This document shows positions 26,169-34,984 of a DNA stretch of 64,000 nt, piece after piece. The notes under the pieces were generated by a model, which was given only the letters and a program-made list of their open reading frames with translations, was not told the origin of the DNA and did not search any database. A program made the position numbers and the translations under genes. Each line of letters opens with the position of its first letter. Position 1 is the stretch's first letter. Source of the DNA: Actinacidiphila sp. DG2A-62 (GTDB taxonomy: Bacteria; Actinomycetota; Actinomycetes; Streptomycetales; Streptomycetaceae); contig NZ_JAYMGI010000002.1 in the NCBI RefSeq assembly GCF_035825295.1, forward strand, positions 3,353,001 to 3,417,000, given 5' to 3'.

Positions 26169-27539
26169 TCACCGGGCCGCGGGGCCCGCGCCGGCAGCCG
26201 GAGAGCGGGGGCGGCGGCGTTCGGTGGCCCAGCCGAGCAGGCCGAGCAGCGGCAGGGCGGCGCCGAAGAGCGCCGCGGCGGTCCAGCCGCCCGCGTGGTA
26301 GGCGTACGCGCCGGCCTGCGAGCCGACCGCGCCGCCGACGAAGAAGGTGGCCATGTAGGCGCTGTTCAGCCGGGCCCGGGCCCCGGCGTCGAGCTGGTAG
26401 ACGACCTGCTGGCCGAGGACCAGGGTGGTCTGCACGGCCATGTCGAGCAGCACCGCGGCAGCGCCGAGCGCGAGCACGCTGTGCCGGCCCACGTCCGCCA
26501 GGCCCAGGGCGAGCGCGGCGACGACGAAGGCGGCCGCGGTCATCGGCCGCACCAGGCCGCGGTCCGCCCACCGCCCGGCCAGCGGCGCGGCGAGCGCCCC
26601 GCCGGCCCCGGCGAGCGCGAACAGGCCGACCTGCCACTGGCTGTAGTCGAAGGGAGCGGAGGTCAGCACGAAGGAGATGGTGGTCCAGAAGGCGGAGAAG
26701 GCGCCGAACATCGCCGCCTGGTACAGCGCCCTGCGGCGCAGCGCCGGATGCACCTTGAGCAGCCGGGTGGTCGAGCGCAGCAGCCGCCCGTACGAGAGGC
26801 CGGCCGCGTCCGCGCCGGGCGCGCGGCGGGGCAGCGCGGAGCGCAGCACCAGGGTCAGTACGGTCATCAGCCCGGCCGACACCAGGTAGACCGCGCGCCA
26901 GCTGGTGGCGTCGGCGACCAGGCTGCCGAAGGTCCGGGACAGCAGGATGCCGGTGAGCAGGCCGCTCATCACCTGCCCGACCACCCGGCCGCGTATCGCG
27001 TCCGGGGCCAGGTCGGCGGCGAACGGCACCAGGATCTGGACCACGACCAGCGTGGTGCCGCCGATCAGCGACGCGGCCAGCAGCACCGGGAAGTCCGGCG
27101 CGAGCCCGGAGACCACCAGCGTGCCCACGGTCAGGGTGAGCAGCACGGTCGACAGCCCGCGCTTCTCCCGCACGTCGCCGAGCGGCACGAGCAGCAGCAG
27201 GCCGAGCGCGTAGCCGAGCTGGGTCGCGGTGACGAGGCTGCCCGCGGTCACCGCGGAGATCCCGAAGGTGTGCCGCAGCTCGCTGAGCAGCGGCTGCGCG
27301 TAGTAGAGGTTGGCGACGGTCAGGCCGCAGGACACCGCGAGCAGCACGATCAGGCTGCGCGGCGGCCCCGCCGGGGAGTCCGGGTGGCCGTGCGCGGGCG
27401 CGGTGGCAACCTCGTCGCGGAGGCCGCCGGCCGGGGTGGTCGGCTCACCCGGGCCGGTCGAGCGCGCCGGCCCCGCGGGGTCGTCCGCGCCGCTCGGAGT
27501 GGCTGCGGCCTGGCGGGGCTGCGATCCGCCTGTGCTCAT
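26169..27539 (-). CDS. MFS transporter (drug/sugar efflux type)
   Basis: 456 residues from ATG 27539 with GGAGGA upstream. A 60-residue Pro/Ala/Gly tail precedes twelve predicted helices. The start of the membrane part, AVSCGLTVANLYYAQPLLSE, and PLGDVREKRGL in loop 2-3 match the YfhI/NepI-like subgroup of MFS_1 proteins. Divergent from the CGNR zinc-finger gene with a shared 216-bp promoter region, a common arrangement for a regulator and its pump. The substrate is unknown. Confidence 0.88.
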   Translation of the reverse strand: MSTGGSQPRQAAATPSGADDPAGPARSTGPGEPTTPAGGLRDEVATAPAHGHPDSPAGPPRSLIVLLAVSCGLTVANLYYAQPLLSELRHTFGISAVTAGSLVTATQLGYALGLLLLVPLGDVREKRGLSTVLLTLTVGTLVVSGLAPDFPVLLAASLIGGTTLVVVQILVPFAADLAPDAIRGRVVGQVMSGLLTGILLSRTFGSLVADATSWRAVYLVSAGLMTVLTLVLRSALPRRAPGADAAGLSYGRLLRSTTRLLKVHPALRRRALYQAAMFGAFSAFWTTISFVLTSAPFDYSQWQVGLFALAGAGGALAAPLAGRWADRGLVRPMTAAAFVVAALALGLADVGRHSVLALGAAAVLLDMAVQTTLVLGQQVVYQLDAGARARLNSAYMATFFVGGAVGSQAGAYAYHAGGWTAAALFGAALPLLGLLGWATERRRPRSPAAGAGPAAR

Positions 27540-27727
27540 GGTTGCGACCGTTCCTCCGGGTCGGGTGTGCCTATCGGGCCGGGCGGCCGGGGCCGTCTCC
27601 CGCGGTCGGGACGGCCGGGCGTCCGCGGGTCACGGCGACGGGCCGCTGCGGCGCTCGGGCCCGCTGCCCGCGCGTTCGCCTCACGCGTTCCCCCGCCGTC
27701 GCTTCACCCGCCCGAAGGTACCAGTTT

Positions 27728-27748
27728 AACCGGTTCCATGGGTACGCT
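27728..27748 (+). promoter_or_regulatory. Leaderless CGNR promoter with AACCGGTT palindrome
   Basis: TACGCT (27743-27748) ends 7 nt before ATG 27756, so the CGNR transcript is probably leaderless. Just upstream, AACCGGTT at 27728-27735 is a perfect palindrome inside the AT-richer stretch GTACCAGTTTAACC, well placed as an operator controlling both divergent genes. Confidence 0.5.
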
Positions 27749-27755
27749 GGTCCGC

Positions 27756-28373
27756 ATGACGAACAGCACGGTCCCCGCTCCGGCGGACGCGCCCGGCGCG
27801 ACCGCCCGCGGCCCGCGGTTCCGGCAGGGCGCGGGCCGCCTGAGCCTGGACTACGTGCGCACGCTGCGCCGCCGCGGCACCGCGGACGTCGAGGAGGAAC
27901 TGCCCGACGGCCGGGCGCTCGCCGCGTGGGTGCGGCAGTGCGGGCCGTGCGGTGACGCGGAGTTCGCGCCGCCCGCGGAGCCGGTCGCCGCCGAGGCCCG
28001 CGCGCTGCGCGAGGCCGTTTACGCGCTGGTCACCGCGGCACTGGACGGCGGCGGCCCGGCGGCGCTGCGCCCGGAAGACCGCGACCTGCTCAACCGCGTC
28101 GCCGCGCAGCCCGTCCCCGCTCCCCGGCTCACCGCCGCCGGCACGCTGGAGCAGCGCGCCGCGGACCCGGTCGCCGCCACCCTCTCCCTGGTCGCCCGCG
28201 ACGCGCTCGACCTCGCGACCTCCCCCGCGCTGCTCGCCCGCCTGCGCCCCTGCGCCTCCCCCACCTGCGGCGCGCTCTTCCTCGACCACTCGCGCCCCGG
28301 CACCCGCCGCTGGTGCTCGATGGACGTCTGCGGCAACCGCGCCAAGAAGGCCACGCTGCGCGCCCGCGCCTGA
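27756..28373 (+). CDS. CGNR zinc-finger domain protein (ABATE/CGNR regulator)
   Basis: 205 residues from ATG 27756; an in-frame ATG at 27738 is upstream of the -10 box and so less likely. The N-terminal ABATE-like domain has RLSLDYVRTLRRRG and LREAVYALVTAAL. The C-terminal zinc finger is complete: RPCASPTCGALFLDHS then RRWCSMDVCGNRAK, with Cys pairs and the CGNR name motif (about 168-200). These proteins act as stress- or drug-linked transcription regulators. It is likely to control the divergent MFS pump; this is inferred from layout. Confidence 0.9.
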   Translation: MTNSTVPAPADAPGATARGPRFRQGAGRLSLDYVRTLRRRGTADVEEELPDGRALAAWVRQCGPCGDAEFAPPAEPVAAEARALREAVYALVTAALDGGGPAALRPEDRDLLNRVAAQPVPAPRLTAAGTLEQRAADPVAATLSLVARDALDLATSPALLARLRPCASPTCGALFLDHSRPGTRRWCSMDVCGNRAKKATLRARA

Positions 28374-28402
28374 CCGCGTGCTCCGCCCCGGCGGCGTCGT
28401 GC

Positions 28403-29038
28403 TCAGTACGTCCAGCGGAACGTCGTCATCACCGCGTCGAACAGATCGGTCAGCGCCTGCGTGTACGGGCTGCCGAGGTCGCCGTCGCCCGGCGTCGCGT
28501 GGCTGACCGCGAGCCACCGGCCGGGGTCCTCGGGCACCGGCAGCACGTACTCCACCCGCCGCGACGCGGGCGCCCCCGTTCCCGCGCCCGGCCCCGCCGC
28601 GTCCTCGCCGTCCGCGGCCCGCCCCACGTACTCCCAGCGCACCGCGAGGCCGTCGCCCACCGACCGCAGTTCCCCGGGCGTCCCCTCCCCCGGGCCGGGC
28701 CGGTACCCGGCGGCGTACCGGGCGAGCGCCGCCTCCGGCTCCGCGTCCAGGCCGTGCGGGATCTCGGCGACCACGAAGGAGGCGGGCAGCGGGCGGGCGG
28801 CGCGGACCGGCACGTACAGGTCGAGGCCGCCGGCGCGGCGGGCGTCGCGCACCATGCGCTCGACGGTGCGGCGTACGTGGGCGCGGTACGCCATGCCCTG
28901 GTCGCGCGGCACCTGCGCGGGCAGCCGGTCGACGCGGCGGAAGACCTCCCGGTCGAGGGCTTCCCGGGTTCCCGCGCGCAGCGGCACCCGCGCCCACCCC
29001 TGCGGCAGGACCACGCTGTACCCCCGCGCCGCCGTCAC
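28403..29038 (-). CDS. Module A: hypothetical protein homologous to the module B hypothetical domain
   Basis: 211 residues from GTG 29038, overlapping the previous stop (GTGA). The N-terminus SVVLPQGWARVPLRAGT, then EALDREVFRR, and the end VEYVLPVPEDPGRWLAVSHA plus LTDLFDAVMTTFRW match the second half of the 48859-50610 protein (VVPESFHALPIAATEEE, ALAREFVREL, VQVYVPFPTGPFTAVF). Both are last or near-last genes of WXG100/T7SS-type operons. It is soluble, with no signal peptide. A chaperone, immunity or secretion-adaptor role is conceivable but not shown by sequence. Confidence 0.75.
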   Translation of the reverse strand: MTAARGYSVVLPQGWARVPLRAGTREALDREVFRRVDRLPAQVPRDQGMAYRAHVRRTVERMVRDARRAGGLDLYVPVRAARPLPASFVVAEIPHGLDAEPEAALARYAAGYRPGPGEGTPGELRSVGDGLAVRWEYVGRAADGEDAAGPGAGTGAPASRRVEYVLPVPEDPGRWLAVSHATPGDGDLGSPYTQALTDLFDAVMTTFRWTY

Positions 29039-29445
29039 CCCCGAACCTTCCGGTTACGCCACCGCGCGAAGGTGGCCCAGGTTGGCGCCGCCAACGGAAT
29101 AAGGGTCAGGACTAGGACGCCGGTTGATGCGACAGCGGCCGCGCTCAGGATGCCGCTGACCCAGACGTAGAAGAGCACGCCGTCGAAGGCCCAGCCACGG
29201 CACCGCCGCAGGCCGTTCATGCCCGACCAGACCAGGAGTTGGCCGACAGCCGCGACGCAGAGCATGCAGGCCACGAACGTCCCGGTGCTCGGCCGCAGGA
29301 GCCAGCCCGTGAGGCCGGCCAGGGCAAGCCCGAGCCAGGGAAGCAGCCCTCCCCACCGAATCAGCCTGTCGCTGCGCGCGAGCACCGGGTCATCCGTCTC
29401 ATTGCTGGGGAACACGCCGTCTCCGTTGTGCTCGGGGCCCGTCAC
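29035..29445 (-). CDS. Module A: small polytopic membrane protein (possible immunity protein)
   Basis: 136 residues from GTG 29445, chosen because it overlaps the effector stop as GTGA; the longer frame to 29577 lies inside the effector gene. A hydrophilic 25-residue N-terminus precedes four predicted helices, e.g. GGLLPWLGLALAGLTGWLL, FVACMLCVAAVGQLLVW, GVLFYVWVSGILSAAAV and STGVLVLTLIPLAAPTW, ending in the basic ARWRNRKVRG. GC bias at third positions is weaker than in neighbours, hinting at transfer. The position directly after a secreted-type protein, with four-base overlaps on both sides, is typical of a membrane immunity protein; this is inference. Confidence 0.75.
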   Translation of the reverse strand: MTGPEHNGDGVFPSNETDDPVLARSDRLIRWGGLLPWLGLALAGLTGWLLRPSTGTFVACMLCVAAVGQLLVWSGMNGLRRCRGWAFDGVLFYVWVSGILSAAAVASTGVLVLTLIPLAAPTWATFARWRNRKVRG

Positions 29446-30806
29446 CAGGACGTTCCCACTTCCTTCGTGTACCGGTCCTTGGCCCGTCCGTACGGAGCGA
29501 AGTCGGGCTTGAACCAAAGGAGGTCGCTGCCGCCGAGACCCTTGTCCAGTCCATCGACGGACGTCGCGGCAGCCCACGCCAGCCGCGAGGCGTTGTGCAA
29601 ACCCTCTGCGTTGCGGCTGGCCGCGCGCACCGCCGGGCTGGCCGGGTAGGCCGCGCGGAGACGGCGGATGTCCTTGATGTGGGCGGCCTCCTCAAGGTCT
29701 CCGCCGACGGACGCCGCCTCCCAGCGGGAGGCTTGGGGGATCGGGGCGGCTGCCTCCGCCGCCTCGGCTGCGGCGGCGGCCCTGCGCGTCACCGCGTGAG
29801 CGATGTTGCGGGCGTGGCGGGCGCGCGCCCGCTCCGCCCGGGTGGCGCCGCGGCGGTTGAGCACGGCCGACGCGCGGTCGCGGACCGCGCGCCCCGCGCG
29901 CGCGGAGTTCGCCGCCGCGGTCTCCCCCGCCGCGTCCCGCGCGGCCAGCCGCGTCGCCTCGCGCACCGCGCGCAGTTCCGCGAGCGCGGCGTTGCCGACG
30001 TGCATGGTGAGCAGGCCGAAGACGTCCATGGCGACGTCCGCCCAGGAGCCGTCGCCCGCCGCGGCGAGCGCGAGGTGGCCGGCCAGGACGCCGGCGGAGA
30101 GCCACACCGCGAGGCCGGCGACCCAGCCGGCCGGCGTGGTGAGCAGCGCGGCGACGGCGATGACGGTCGCGGTCCAGCTCATCACGTCGACGGCGAGGGA
30201 GATCACGCCCTGCCAGTCGTCTGCGGTGTCTTTCAGCCGCTCCCACCAGCTGTCCTTGATCACGTCGTCGATGCCGTGGCCGATCAACCGCGCGTAGTGG
30301 TCGGCCCGTTCGTCGCGCCGGGCCTCGATCCGGGCCAGCGCGGCCCGGTGGACGGCGAGCGGGTCGGCGCCGCCCGCGTCGGTACCGCCCGCGTCCGTAC
30401 CGCTCGCGGTCGAGTCGCTCGCGGTCGGGTCGCCGACGTCCCCAGCCGTACGGGACGTCTCCGCCGCCACCGCTCGCGCAGCACCCAGCACGCGGTCCGC
30501 CTCGTCCTGGAAGCCGGCCAACTCGTGGGCCCAGGCGGTGAGATGGCCGTGGACGCGTTCGTAGCGGCCGGCGGTCTGCCGCAGGTGGACCTCCAACTCG
30601 CGGGCGCCGTCGCGCAACGCGTCCGCGTACCGGCCGGTCAGGCCGTCACCCGCGCCGACCGCGCGCAGGTCGCCGGACTCGCGGCGGAGCATCGCGGCGA
30701 CCAGCGTGAGATGGGCGACCTCGGCGAGGATCGCGTCGGGGTCGCCCGGCACGGGGTCGGCGGCGGCCAGCGGGCTCCAATCGCGGGGGCGGCCCACCGC
30801 GGTCAA
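29442..30806 (-). CDS. Module A: T7SS-secreted-type protein (putative effector)
   Basis: Up to 454 residues. TTG 30806 overlaps the WXG stop (TTGA) and is kept as start; GTG 30797 is an alternative. The N-terminal 150 residues are helical and WXG-like (RYERVHGHLTAWAHELAGFQ), followed by a Thr/Asp/Gly-rich linker with GTDAGGTDAGGAD. Then come RADHYARLIGHGIDDVIKD, a hydrophobic stretch TVIAVAALLTTPAGWVAGLA around 205-260, and an Ala/Arg-rich helical C-terminus ending GGSDLLWFKPDFAPYGRAKD. This matches the layout of large actinobacterial T7SS substrates called putative T7SS-secreted proteins. No known toxin catalytic motif is visible. A WXG100-like partner is encoded immediately upstream. Confidence 0.75.
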   Translation of the reverse strand: MTAVGRPRDWSPLAAADPVPGDPDAILAEVAHLTLVAAMLRRESGDLRAVGAGDGLTGRYADALRDGARELEVHLRQTAGRYERVHGHLTAWAHELAGFQDEADRVLGAARAVAAETSRTAGDVGDPTASDSTASGTDAGGTDAGGADPLAVHRAALARIEARRDERADHYARLIGHGIDDVIKDSWWERLKDTADDWQGVISLAVDVMSWTATVIAVAALLTTPAGWVAGLAVWLSAGVLAGHLALAAAGDGSWADVAMDVFGLLTMHVGNAALAELRAVREATRLAARDAAGETAAANSARAGRAVRDRASAVLNRRGATRAERARARHARNIAHAVTRRAAAAAEAAEAAAPIPQASRWEAASVGGDLEEAAHIKDIRRLRAAYPASPAVRAASRNAEGLHNASRLAWAAATSVDGLDKGLGGSDLLWFKPDFAPYGRAKDRYTKEVGTSW

Positions 30807-31096
30807 CCGGCCTTCGCCAGGCGCCGGTCGGTGGCCTGGAAGGTCTCGCGAGCCGAGCCCACCAGCGTGCCGACCGACTCGATGCGCCCGAGGAGCTTCT
30901 CGCGGTTCCAGGACCAGTTGTCGACGAACGCGCCCATCGCGCCGGCGACCTCGTCCGCGCCCCACACGTGCCGCAACTCGTCGCGGTGCGCGGCGATCGC
31001 GCCGAACTCCGCGTGCAGCCGGCCCAGCAGCCGTTCGGCGTCGGCGAGCAGCTCGTCGGTCACCCGGAGGTCGCTGCGGTCCCTGGCATCGCTCAC
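30803..31096 (-). CDS. Module A: WXG100-like protein
   Basis: 97 residues from GTG 31096 (VSDARDRSDLRVTDEL); a longer frame reaches 31177. It is helical throughout with a central VWGADEVAGAMGAFVDNWSW turn instead of a strict W-x-G, and the size and helix-turn-helix layout of ESX/WXG100 secreted partners. It heads the four-gene module and overlaps the effector gene by four bases. Such small proteins usually pair with the larger substrate for delivery to the EccC-type ATPase; the candidate ATPase in this window is at 41724. Confidence 0.7.
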   Translation of the reverse strand: MSDARDRSDLRVTDELLADAERLLGRLHAEFGAIAAHRDELRHVWGADEVAGAMGAFVDNWSWNREKLLGRIESVGTLVGSARETFQATDRRLAKAG

Positions 31097-31168
31097 GGGC
31101 TGACAACGGCCGCGCACGGCGGCGGCGTTACGGGCCTCGGGCATATGCCAGCCGATCGGGTCACACCC

Positions 31169-31187
31169 GACCGTCACGCTGACGGTC
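31169..31187. promoter_or_regulatory. Inverted repeat upstream of module A
   Basis: GACCGTCA (31169-31176), CGC, TGACGGTC (31180-31187) form a perfect 8-bp inverted repeat, about 75 bp before the WXG-like start and 122 bp after the LysM-BTAD stop. It could be an operator of module A or a terminator of the Tad operon; there is no T-run. A CATATG -10-like element lies near 31142-31147 on the minus strand. Confidence 0.4.
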
Positions 31188-31308
31188 CGTCAGTCCCGTC
31201 CTGCCACGGACGTTCGCAAGGCACCGGACGCCCCGCGGGCCGGCGGTTCGGCCTCGCCGACCGGCGCTTGAGGCCCCGGAGACCCGACAACCCCCGGGCC
31301 GCCCGGCC

Positions 31309-34300
31309 TCAGTTCGCGATCTCCCCCCGCCACTGCGGCAGCAGCTCGTCCAGCAGCGCCTCCACCCGCGGCGGCAGGCCGCGCGCCGCGCCGCTCACCG
31401 CGTTGCTGCGGGCGATCAGCGACTGCGCCGCCGCGTCCAGGCGGCCGGGGTCGCCGGTGGCGTGGGTGGCGCGCAGCAGCTCCAGCCAGAGCCGCTCGTC
31501 GTTCGGCGCGACGCTCATGCCGGTCTCGATCGCGGCGACCGCCGCCTTCGGCTTGCCCGCGTCCAGGTGCAGCGCGCTCAGCGCCAGGGCGATCTCGGCG
31601 ACCAGCACCGGGTGTTGGGCGTCGACGATCTCGTGGCTCAGCCAGCCGTAGCGGCCGGCCGCGCGGTCGACGAGCAGCGGGCCGCGGGCCAGCGAGAGCG
31701 CGTCGGTGAGCAGCCGGCGACGCGCGGTGGGGTCGGAGGCGGCGGCGCCCTCGGTGGCCTCGTGGTGCAGCGTCTGCAGCACGTCCCAGTCGGAGACCAC
31801 GGAGGTGGCCAGCACGATCCGCCCGGTGTCGTCGAAGGACAGCCGGGCCGCGCCGCCGGGGTCGGTGCCGAGCCAGTCGCGCAGCCGCTCGACCAGCGCG
31901 TCCCGCACGTCCTCGGTGACGCCGCGCGGCCACAGCGCGGAGGCCAGCACCCGCGGGTGGACGCCCTCGCGGTGCAGCAGGAGCAGTGCGAGCGCCTCGT
32001 GCATCAGCGCGCCGCGCTCGGCGGCCGGCGCGTCGACGCCGATGACCTCGAACGGGCCGAGCAGCCGCGCGTACACGCCGGGGCGGCCCTGGTCGGACAG
32101 GTCGACCAGGAACGGCGGCGCGTCGGGGCCCGGCCCGTCCTCGCCGCCGGCCTCGGCGAACAGCCGCAGGACCGCCTGGTACTGGGCGGCGGGCAGCGTC
32201 TGCGCCTCCAGATCGAGGCCCAGCAGCGGCGCCAACAAGCGCCCGGCGGGGGTCACTTCGAGCTCCCAGGCGGCGCCCGGCAGGTCGGAGCGGCCGGAGG
32301 CGACGAGGTAGCCGATGCCGAGGCGGCCCGCGTCGGCGGCCAGTTCGGCGAGCCGCTCGGCCTCTTCCTCGGTGGGCTCGGCGGCCAGCAGCACCAGGTG
32401 CGGCGCCCACTGGGTGTGCTGGGTGTGGCCGGTGCGGCCGGTCAGCACGCTGTCCTGGCCGGCGCTGCGCAGCGCGCCGGAGCGCTGCGCGGTCTCGGCG
32501 GACATGATCTCGATGACCTCGGGGACGTCGGCGAGATGCCGGATGCGGGCGGGCGCCAGCGCGGTGAGGTCCTCGGCGAACCCGACCAGGGTGACCGTCA
32601 TCCGGTCCGACCAGCCGTTGGTCGCCAGCTCCGCCGCCACCGAGGCGAGCACCGCGTCCCGGTCGGCTTTCGCGCCCGACAGCGAGACGATCCCGGGCAC
32701 CGCTTCGAGGTTGAGCAGCAGCCGCGCGCCGTCCAGCGTGCCGAGCCCGACCAGGCCGGGGTAGGGGGCCGCGGCCGACAGGTCGTCGTCGCCGGCCAGG
32801 TCGGTGCGAGTGAGCTGCCAGAAGGTCTGGTCCTGGCCGACTTCCCAGGGCGCCGGCGGCTGGCCCTCGGGCCAGGCGAGTTGCAGGTGCAGCGCCTCGT
32901 CGGTGAGCCAGGCGGCGTAGACGGTGGGGAGCTTGCGGCCCTCGGCGGCCAGCCGCGCGGACAGCGAGCGCAGCGCGCGGTCCAGGAACGCGACGGTCTG
33001 CGGGTCGGCGCCGACCCGCAGCGCGTCCGCGGCGTCGGCCTCCGGCCCGGTCGGGGTGCGGGGGGTGCGCAGGCCGCCCGCGGTGACCGACTGCCACAGC
33101 GCGGTGCGGCGCCGGCGGCCGAGCGCGGCGAGCAGCCCCGCGGCCAGCAGCGGCGCGCCGATCAGCGCCTCGGACAGGTCGAAGCCGTGGCCGCCGAGCC
33201 CGGACATCACGGCGCTGACCGCGGAGCCGCCGTGGTCGGCGTGGGCGGCGTGGGCGCCCTGATCGGCGCGGTCGGCGTGGTCGGCGCGGCCCGCCTGCGC
33301 CTGGTCCGCTCCGGCGTGCGCCGCCGCGGCCTGCCCGCTCGTCGCCTGCCCGGCCTCGGTGGTGACGCCGGCGTGCTGACCGCCGCCTCCGCCGCCGCCC
33401 GCGCCCGTACCGCCGCCGCCCGCGCCGCCCTGCTCGGCGGCCGGCGTCTGCGTCGCGGCGTGCGCGCCCTCGGCGACGGTGTCCTTCGCGCCGCCGTGCT
33501 GCGCGTAGTGCTCGATGTCGGGCGCGGTGTGCGGCGCGGCAGCGGGCATCTCGACGAGGTCGCCGCCGTACGCGTCGCCGGGCATCTCCATCACCCAGCC
33601 GGGCCGGATCAAGCTGGCCTGCGACAGCCGCGAGCCGTCGGGCTGCACGCGGTCCTTGTTGAGCTCGTAGATCTCCTTGTAGCGGCGGCCGTCGCCGAGG
33701 TGGCGCTGGGCGATCTCCCACAGCGAGTCGTGGTGCCGGCCCTCGGGGGGCTGGATGCGGTAGAACTTCGTGTCCTTGGCGGCGTCGGCCGCCGTCCCCT
33801 GGCCCGCCGCGGCGCCCTGCCGGCCGGCCTGCTGGTGCGGCACGGCGGACGCGGGCCGCAGGTGCTGCTGGCCGGGCGTCTGCTGGGCGGTCACCGCCGG
33901 ACCCTGCCGGCCCTGGTGCTCGATCTGGTGGTGCTGGCCGAGCTGCCCGATGCCGGGGATCAGTCCGGAGGCGCTGACGCCGACGAGCAGCAGCGCCGCG
34001 ACCAGTTGGCGCGCGAGCAGCTGGCTGGGCCCGGAGCCCGGCACCCGGTGCGGCATGCCGACGCCGGAGACCGCGGCCTTGGCCTCCACCAGCACGCACG
34101 CGGTGAACTGCGCCCAGGCCAGCCAGACCACCACGGCGAGCGTGTTGACGAACGTCTCGGAGGTGATCGGCTGCTGGATCAGGTCGGAGTCGAGGTGGTG
34201 CGGGAACGGCGACCCGATGAAGTACAGCAGCGCGCCGGGAACGCCGACGACGAGCACCAGCAGCGCGAGGAACGCGCCGAAGGCCCGGACGATGTCGCCG

Positions 34301-34383
34301 AAGGTACGCCGGCGGCGCGGCGGTCGGGCCGCGGCCCCAGCCTGCTGTGCGCGGGTACGGTCCGTGGCGGTCGTGCGTGCCAT
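31309..34383 (-). CDS. LysM and BTAD domain membrane protein of the Tad cluster
   Basis: 1024 residues from ATG 34383. Three N-terminal helices (about 30-55, 80-105 and 122-145) are followed by an extracytoplasmic-looking Gln/His-rich linker. A LysM domain (about 215-270, SLWEIAQRHLGDGRRYKEIY) and a long Gly/Ala/His linker come next, then a fourth helix (LIGAPLLAAGLLAALG, near 415). The large cytoplasmic C-terminus ends in a winged-helix/BTAD unit (about 850-1020, with LLLLHREGVHPRVLASALWP and ALHLDAGKPKAAVAAIETGM). The protein would tie a peptidoglycan-binding domain to a SARP-like module. It is the last gene of the Tad operon, an association seen in other streptomycetes. Whether it binds DNA is unknown. 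Confidence 0.85.
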   Translation of the reverse strand: MARTTATDRTRAQQAGAAARPPRRRRTFGDIVRAFGAFLALLVLVVGVPGALLYFIGSPFPHHLDSDLIQQPITSETFVNTLAVVVWLAWAQFTACVLVEAKAAVSGVGMPHRVPGSGPSQLLARQLVAALLLVGVSASGLIPGIGQLGQHHQIEHQGRQGPAVTAQQTPGQQHLRPASAVPHQQAGRQGAAAGQGTAADAAKDTKFYRIQPPEGRHHDSLWEIAQRHLGDGRRYKEIYELNKDRVQPDGSRLSQASLIRPGWVMEMPGDAYGGDLVEMPAAAPHTAPDIEHYAQHGGAKDTVAEGAHAATQTPAAEQGGAGGGGTGAGGGGGGGQHAGVTTEAGQATSGQAAAAHAGADQAQAGRADHADRADQGAHAAHADHGGSAVSAVMSGLGGHGFDLSEALIGAPLLAAGLLAALGRRRRTALWQSVTAGGLRTPRTPTGPEADAADALRVGADPQTVAFLDRALRSLSARLAAEGRKLPTVYAAWLTDEALHLQLAWPEGQPPAPWEVGQDQTFWQLTRTDLAGDDDLSAAAPYPGLVGLGTLDGARLLLNLEAVPGIVSLSGAKADRDAVLASVAAELATNGWSDRMTVTLVGFAEDLTALAPARIRHLADVPEVIEIMSAETAQRSGALRSAGQDSVLTGRTGHTQHTQWAPHLVLLAAEPTEEEAERLAELAADAGRLGIGYLVASGRSDLPGAAWELEVTPAGRLLAPLLGLDLEAQTLPAAQYQAVLRLFAEAGGEDGPGPDAPPFLVDLSDQGRPGVYARLLGPFEVIGVDAPAAERGALMHEALALLLLHREGVHPRVLASALWPRGVTEDVRDALVERLRDWLGTDPGGAARLSFDDTGRIVLATSVVSDWDVLQTLHHEATEGAAASDPTARRRLLTDALSLARGPLLVDRAAGRYGWLSHEIVDAQHPVLVAEIALALSALHLDAGKPKAAVAAIETGMSVAPNDERLWLELLRATHATGDPGRLDAAAQSLIARSNAVSGAARGLPPRVEALLDELLPQWRGEIAN

Positions 34384-34450
34384 GGCTGCTTCCTCTGTTT
34401 CTCTGCTTTCGCTGCGGGTCTCGGGCTCGGTCTTCGGTACGGGTCCGCGG

Positions 34451-34499
34451 GTCGGGTGTCGGGTGTCGGGCGTCGGGTCTCGGGCGTCGGGTGTCGGGC
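34451..34499. repeat. Seven tandem copies of a 7-bp repeat
   Basis: (G/C)TCGGG(T/C) is repeated seven times, lying between the TadG-like stop and the LysM-BTAD start. The leader of the LysM-BTAD message would contain it. Slippage could vary the copy number. Confidence 0.75.
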
Positions 34500-34528
34500 A
34501 ATCGGGGTCGTGCGTACGGTTCCGGCGG

Positions 34529-34984
34529 TCAGTCGCCGCTGAGGTTGGTCGCGGACGCGGTGGCCTTGGCGGTGAAGTCCTTGTCGAACAGGAAGGCGCT
34601 GAGCATCGCGTGGTAGGTCACCTGGACGTGCACGGTGACCTCCTGGGCGTTGGGGTCGTCGCAGCCGGAGGCGCTGACGTCCCCGGTGGACAGTCCGGCG
34701 GTCTGAAGATAACGCCGGACGTCGCCGGTGCAGTTCTGGAAGTTGATGGGCGCGGTGTCCTCGGTGCCGGTGGCGTTGCGCAGCGCCTCGACGTCGATGT
34801 CCTGCGCGGCGTAGCGGGCCGCCTGTTCGGCCAGGTCGGCGGCGCGCTCGCGCTTGGAGATGGCCATGCCGCCGTCCACCACCAGAGCGGCCAGCGCCAG
34901 GAAGAGCACCGCGAAGATCAGCACGGCGATCGCGCCGGAGCCCCGCTCGTCCACGGCGTCGGTCCGCCTCCGCCCCTCAGCCAC
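34529..34984 (-). CDS. TadG-like pilus assembly protein
   Basis: 151 residues from GTG 34984, overlapping the preceding TadE-like stop by 8 bases. An N-terminal ERGSGAIAVLIFAVLFLALAA helix (about 13-33) followed by DGGMAISKRERAADLAEQAA is the TadG/TadE_like signal-anchor plus helix. The exported C-terminal domain has two Cys residues (NCTGDV and SGCDDP) that could form a disulphide. These minor pilins or pseudopilins are processed or anchored in the membrane and assist Flp pilus assembly. Confidence 0.8.
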   Translation of the reverse strand: MAEGRRRTDAVDERGSGAIAVLIFAVLFLALAALVVDGGMAISKRERAADLAEQAARYAAQDIDVEALRNATGTEDTAPINFQNCTGDVRRYLQTAGLSTGDVSASGCDDPNAQEVTVHVQVTYHAMLSAFLFDKDFTAKATASATNLSGD

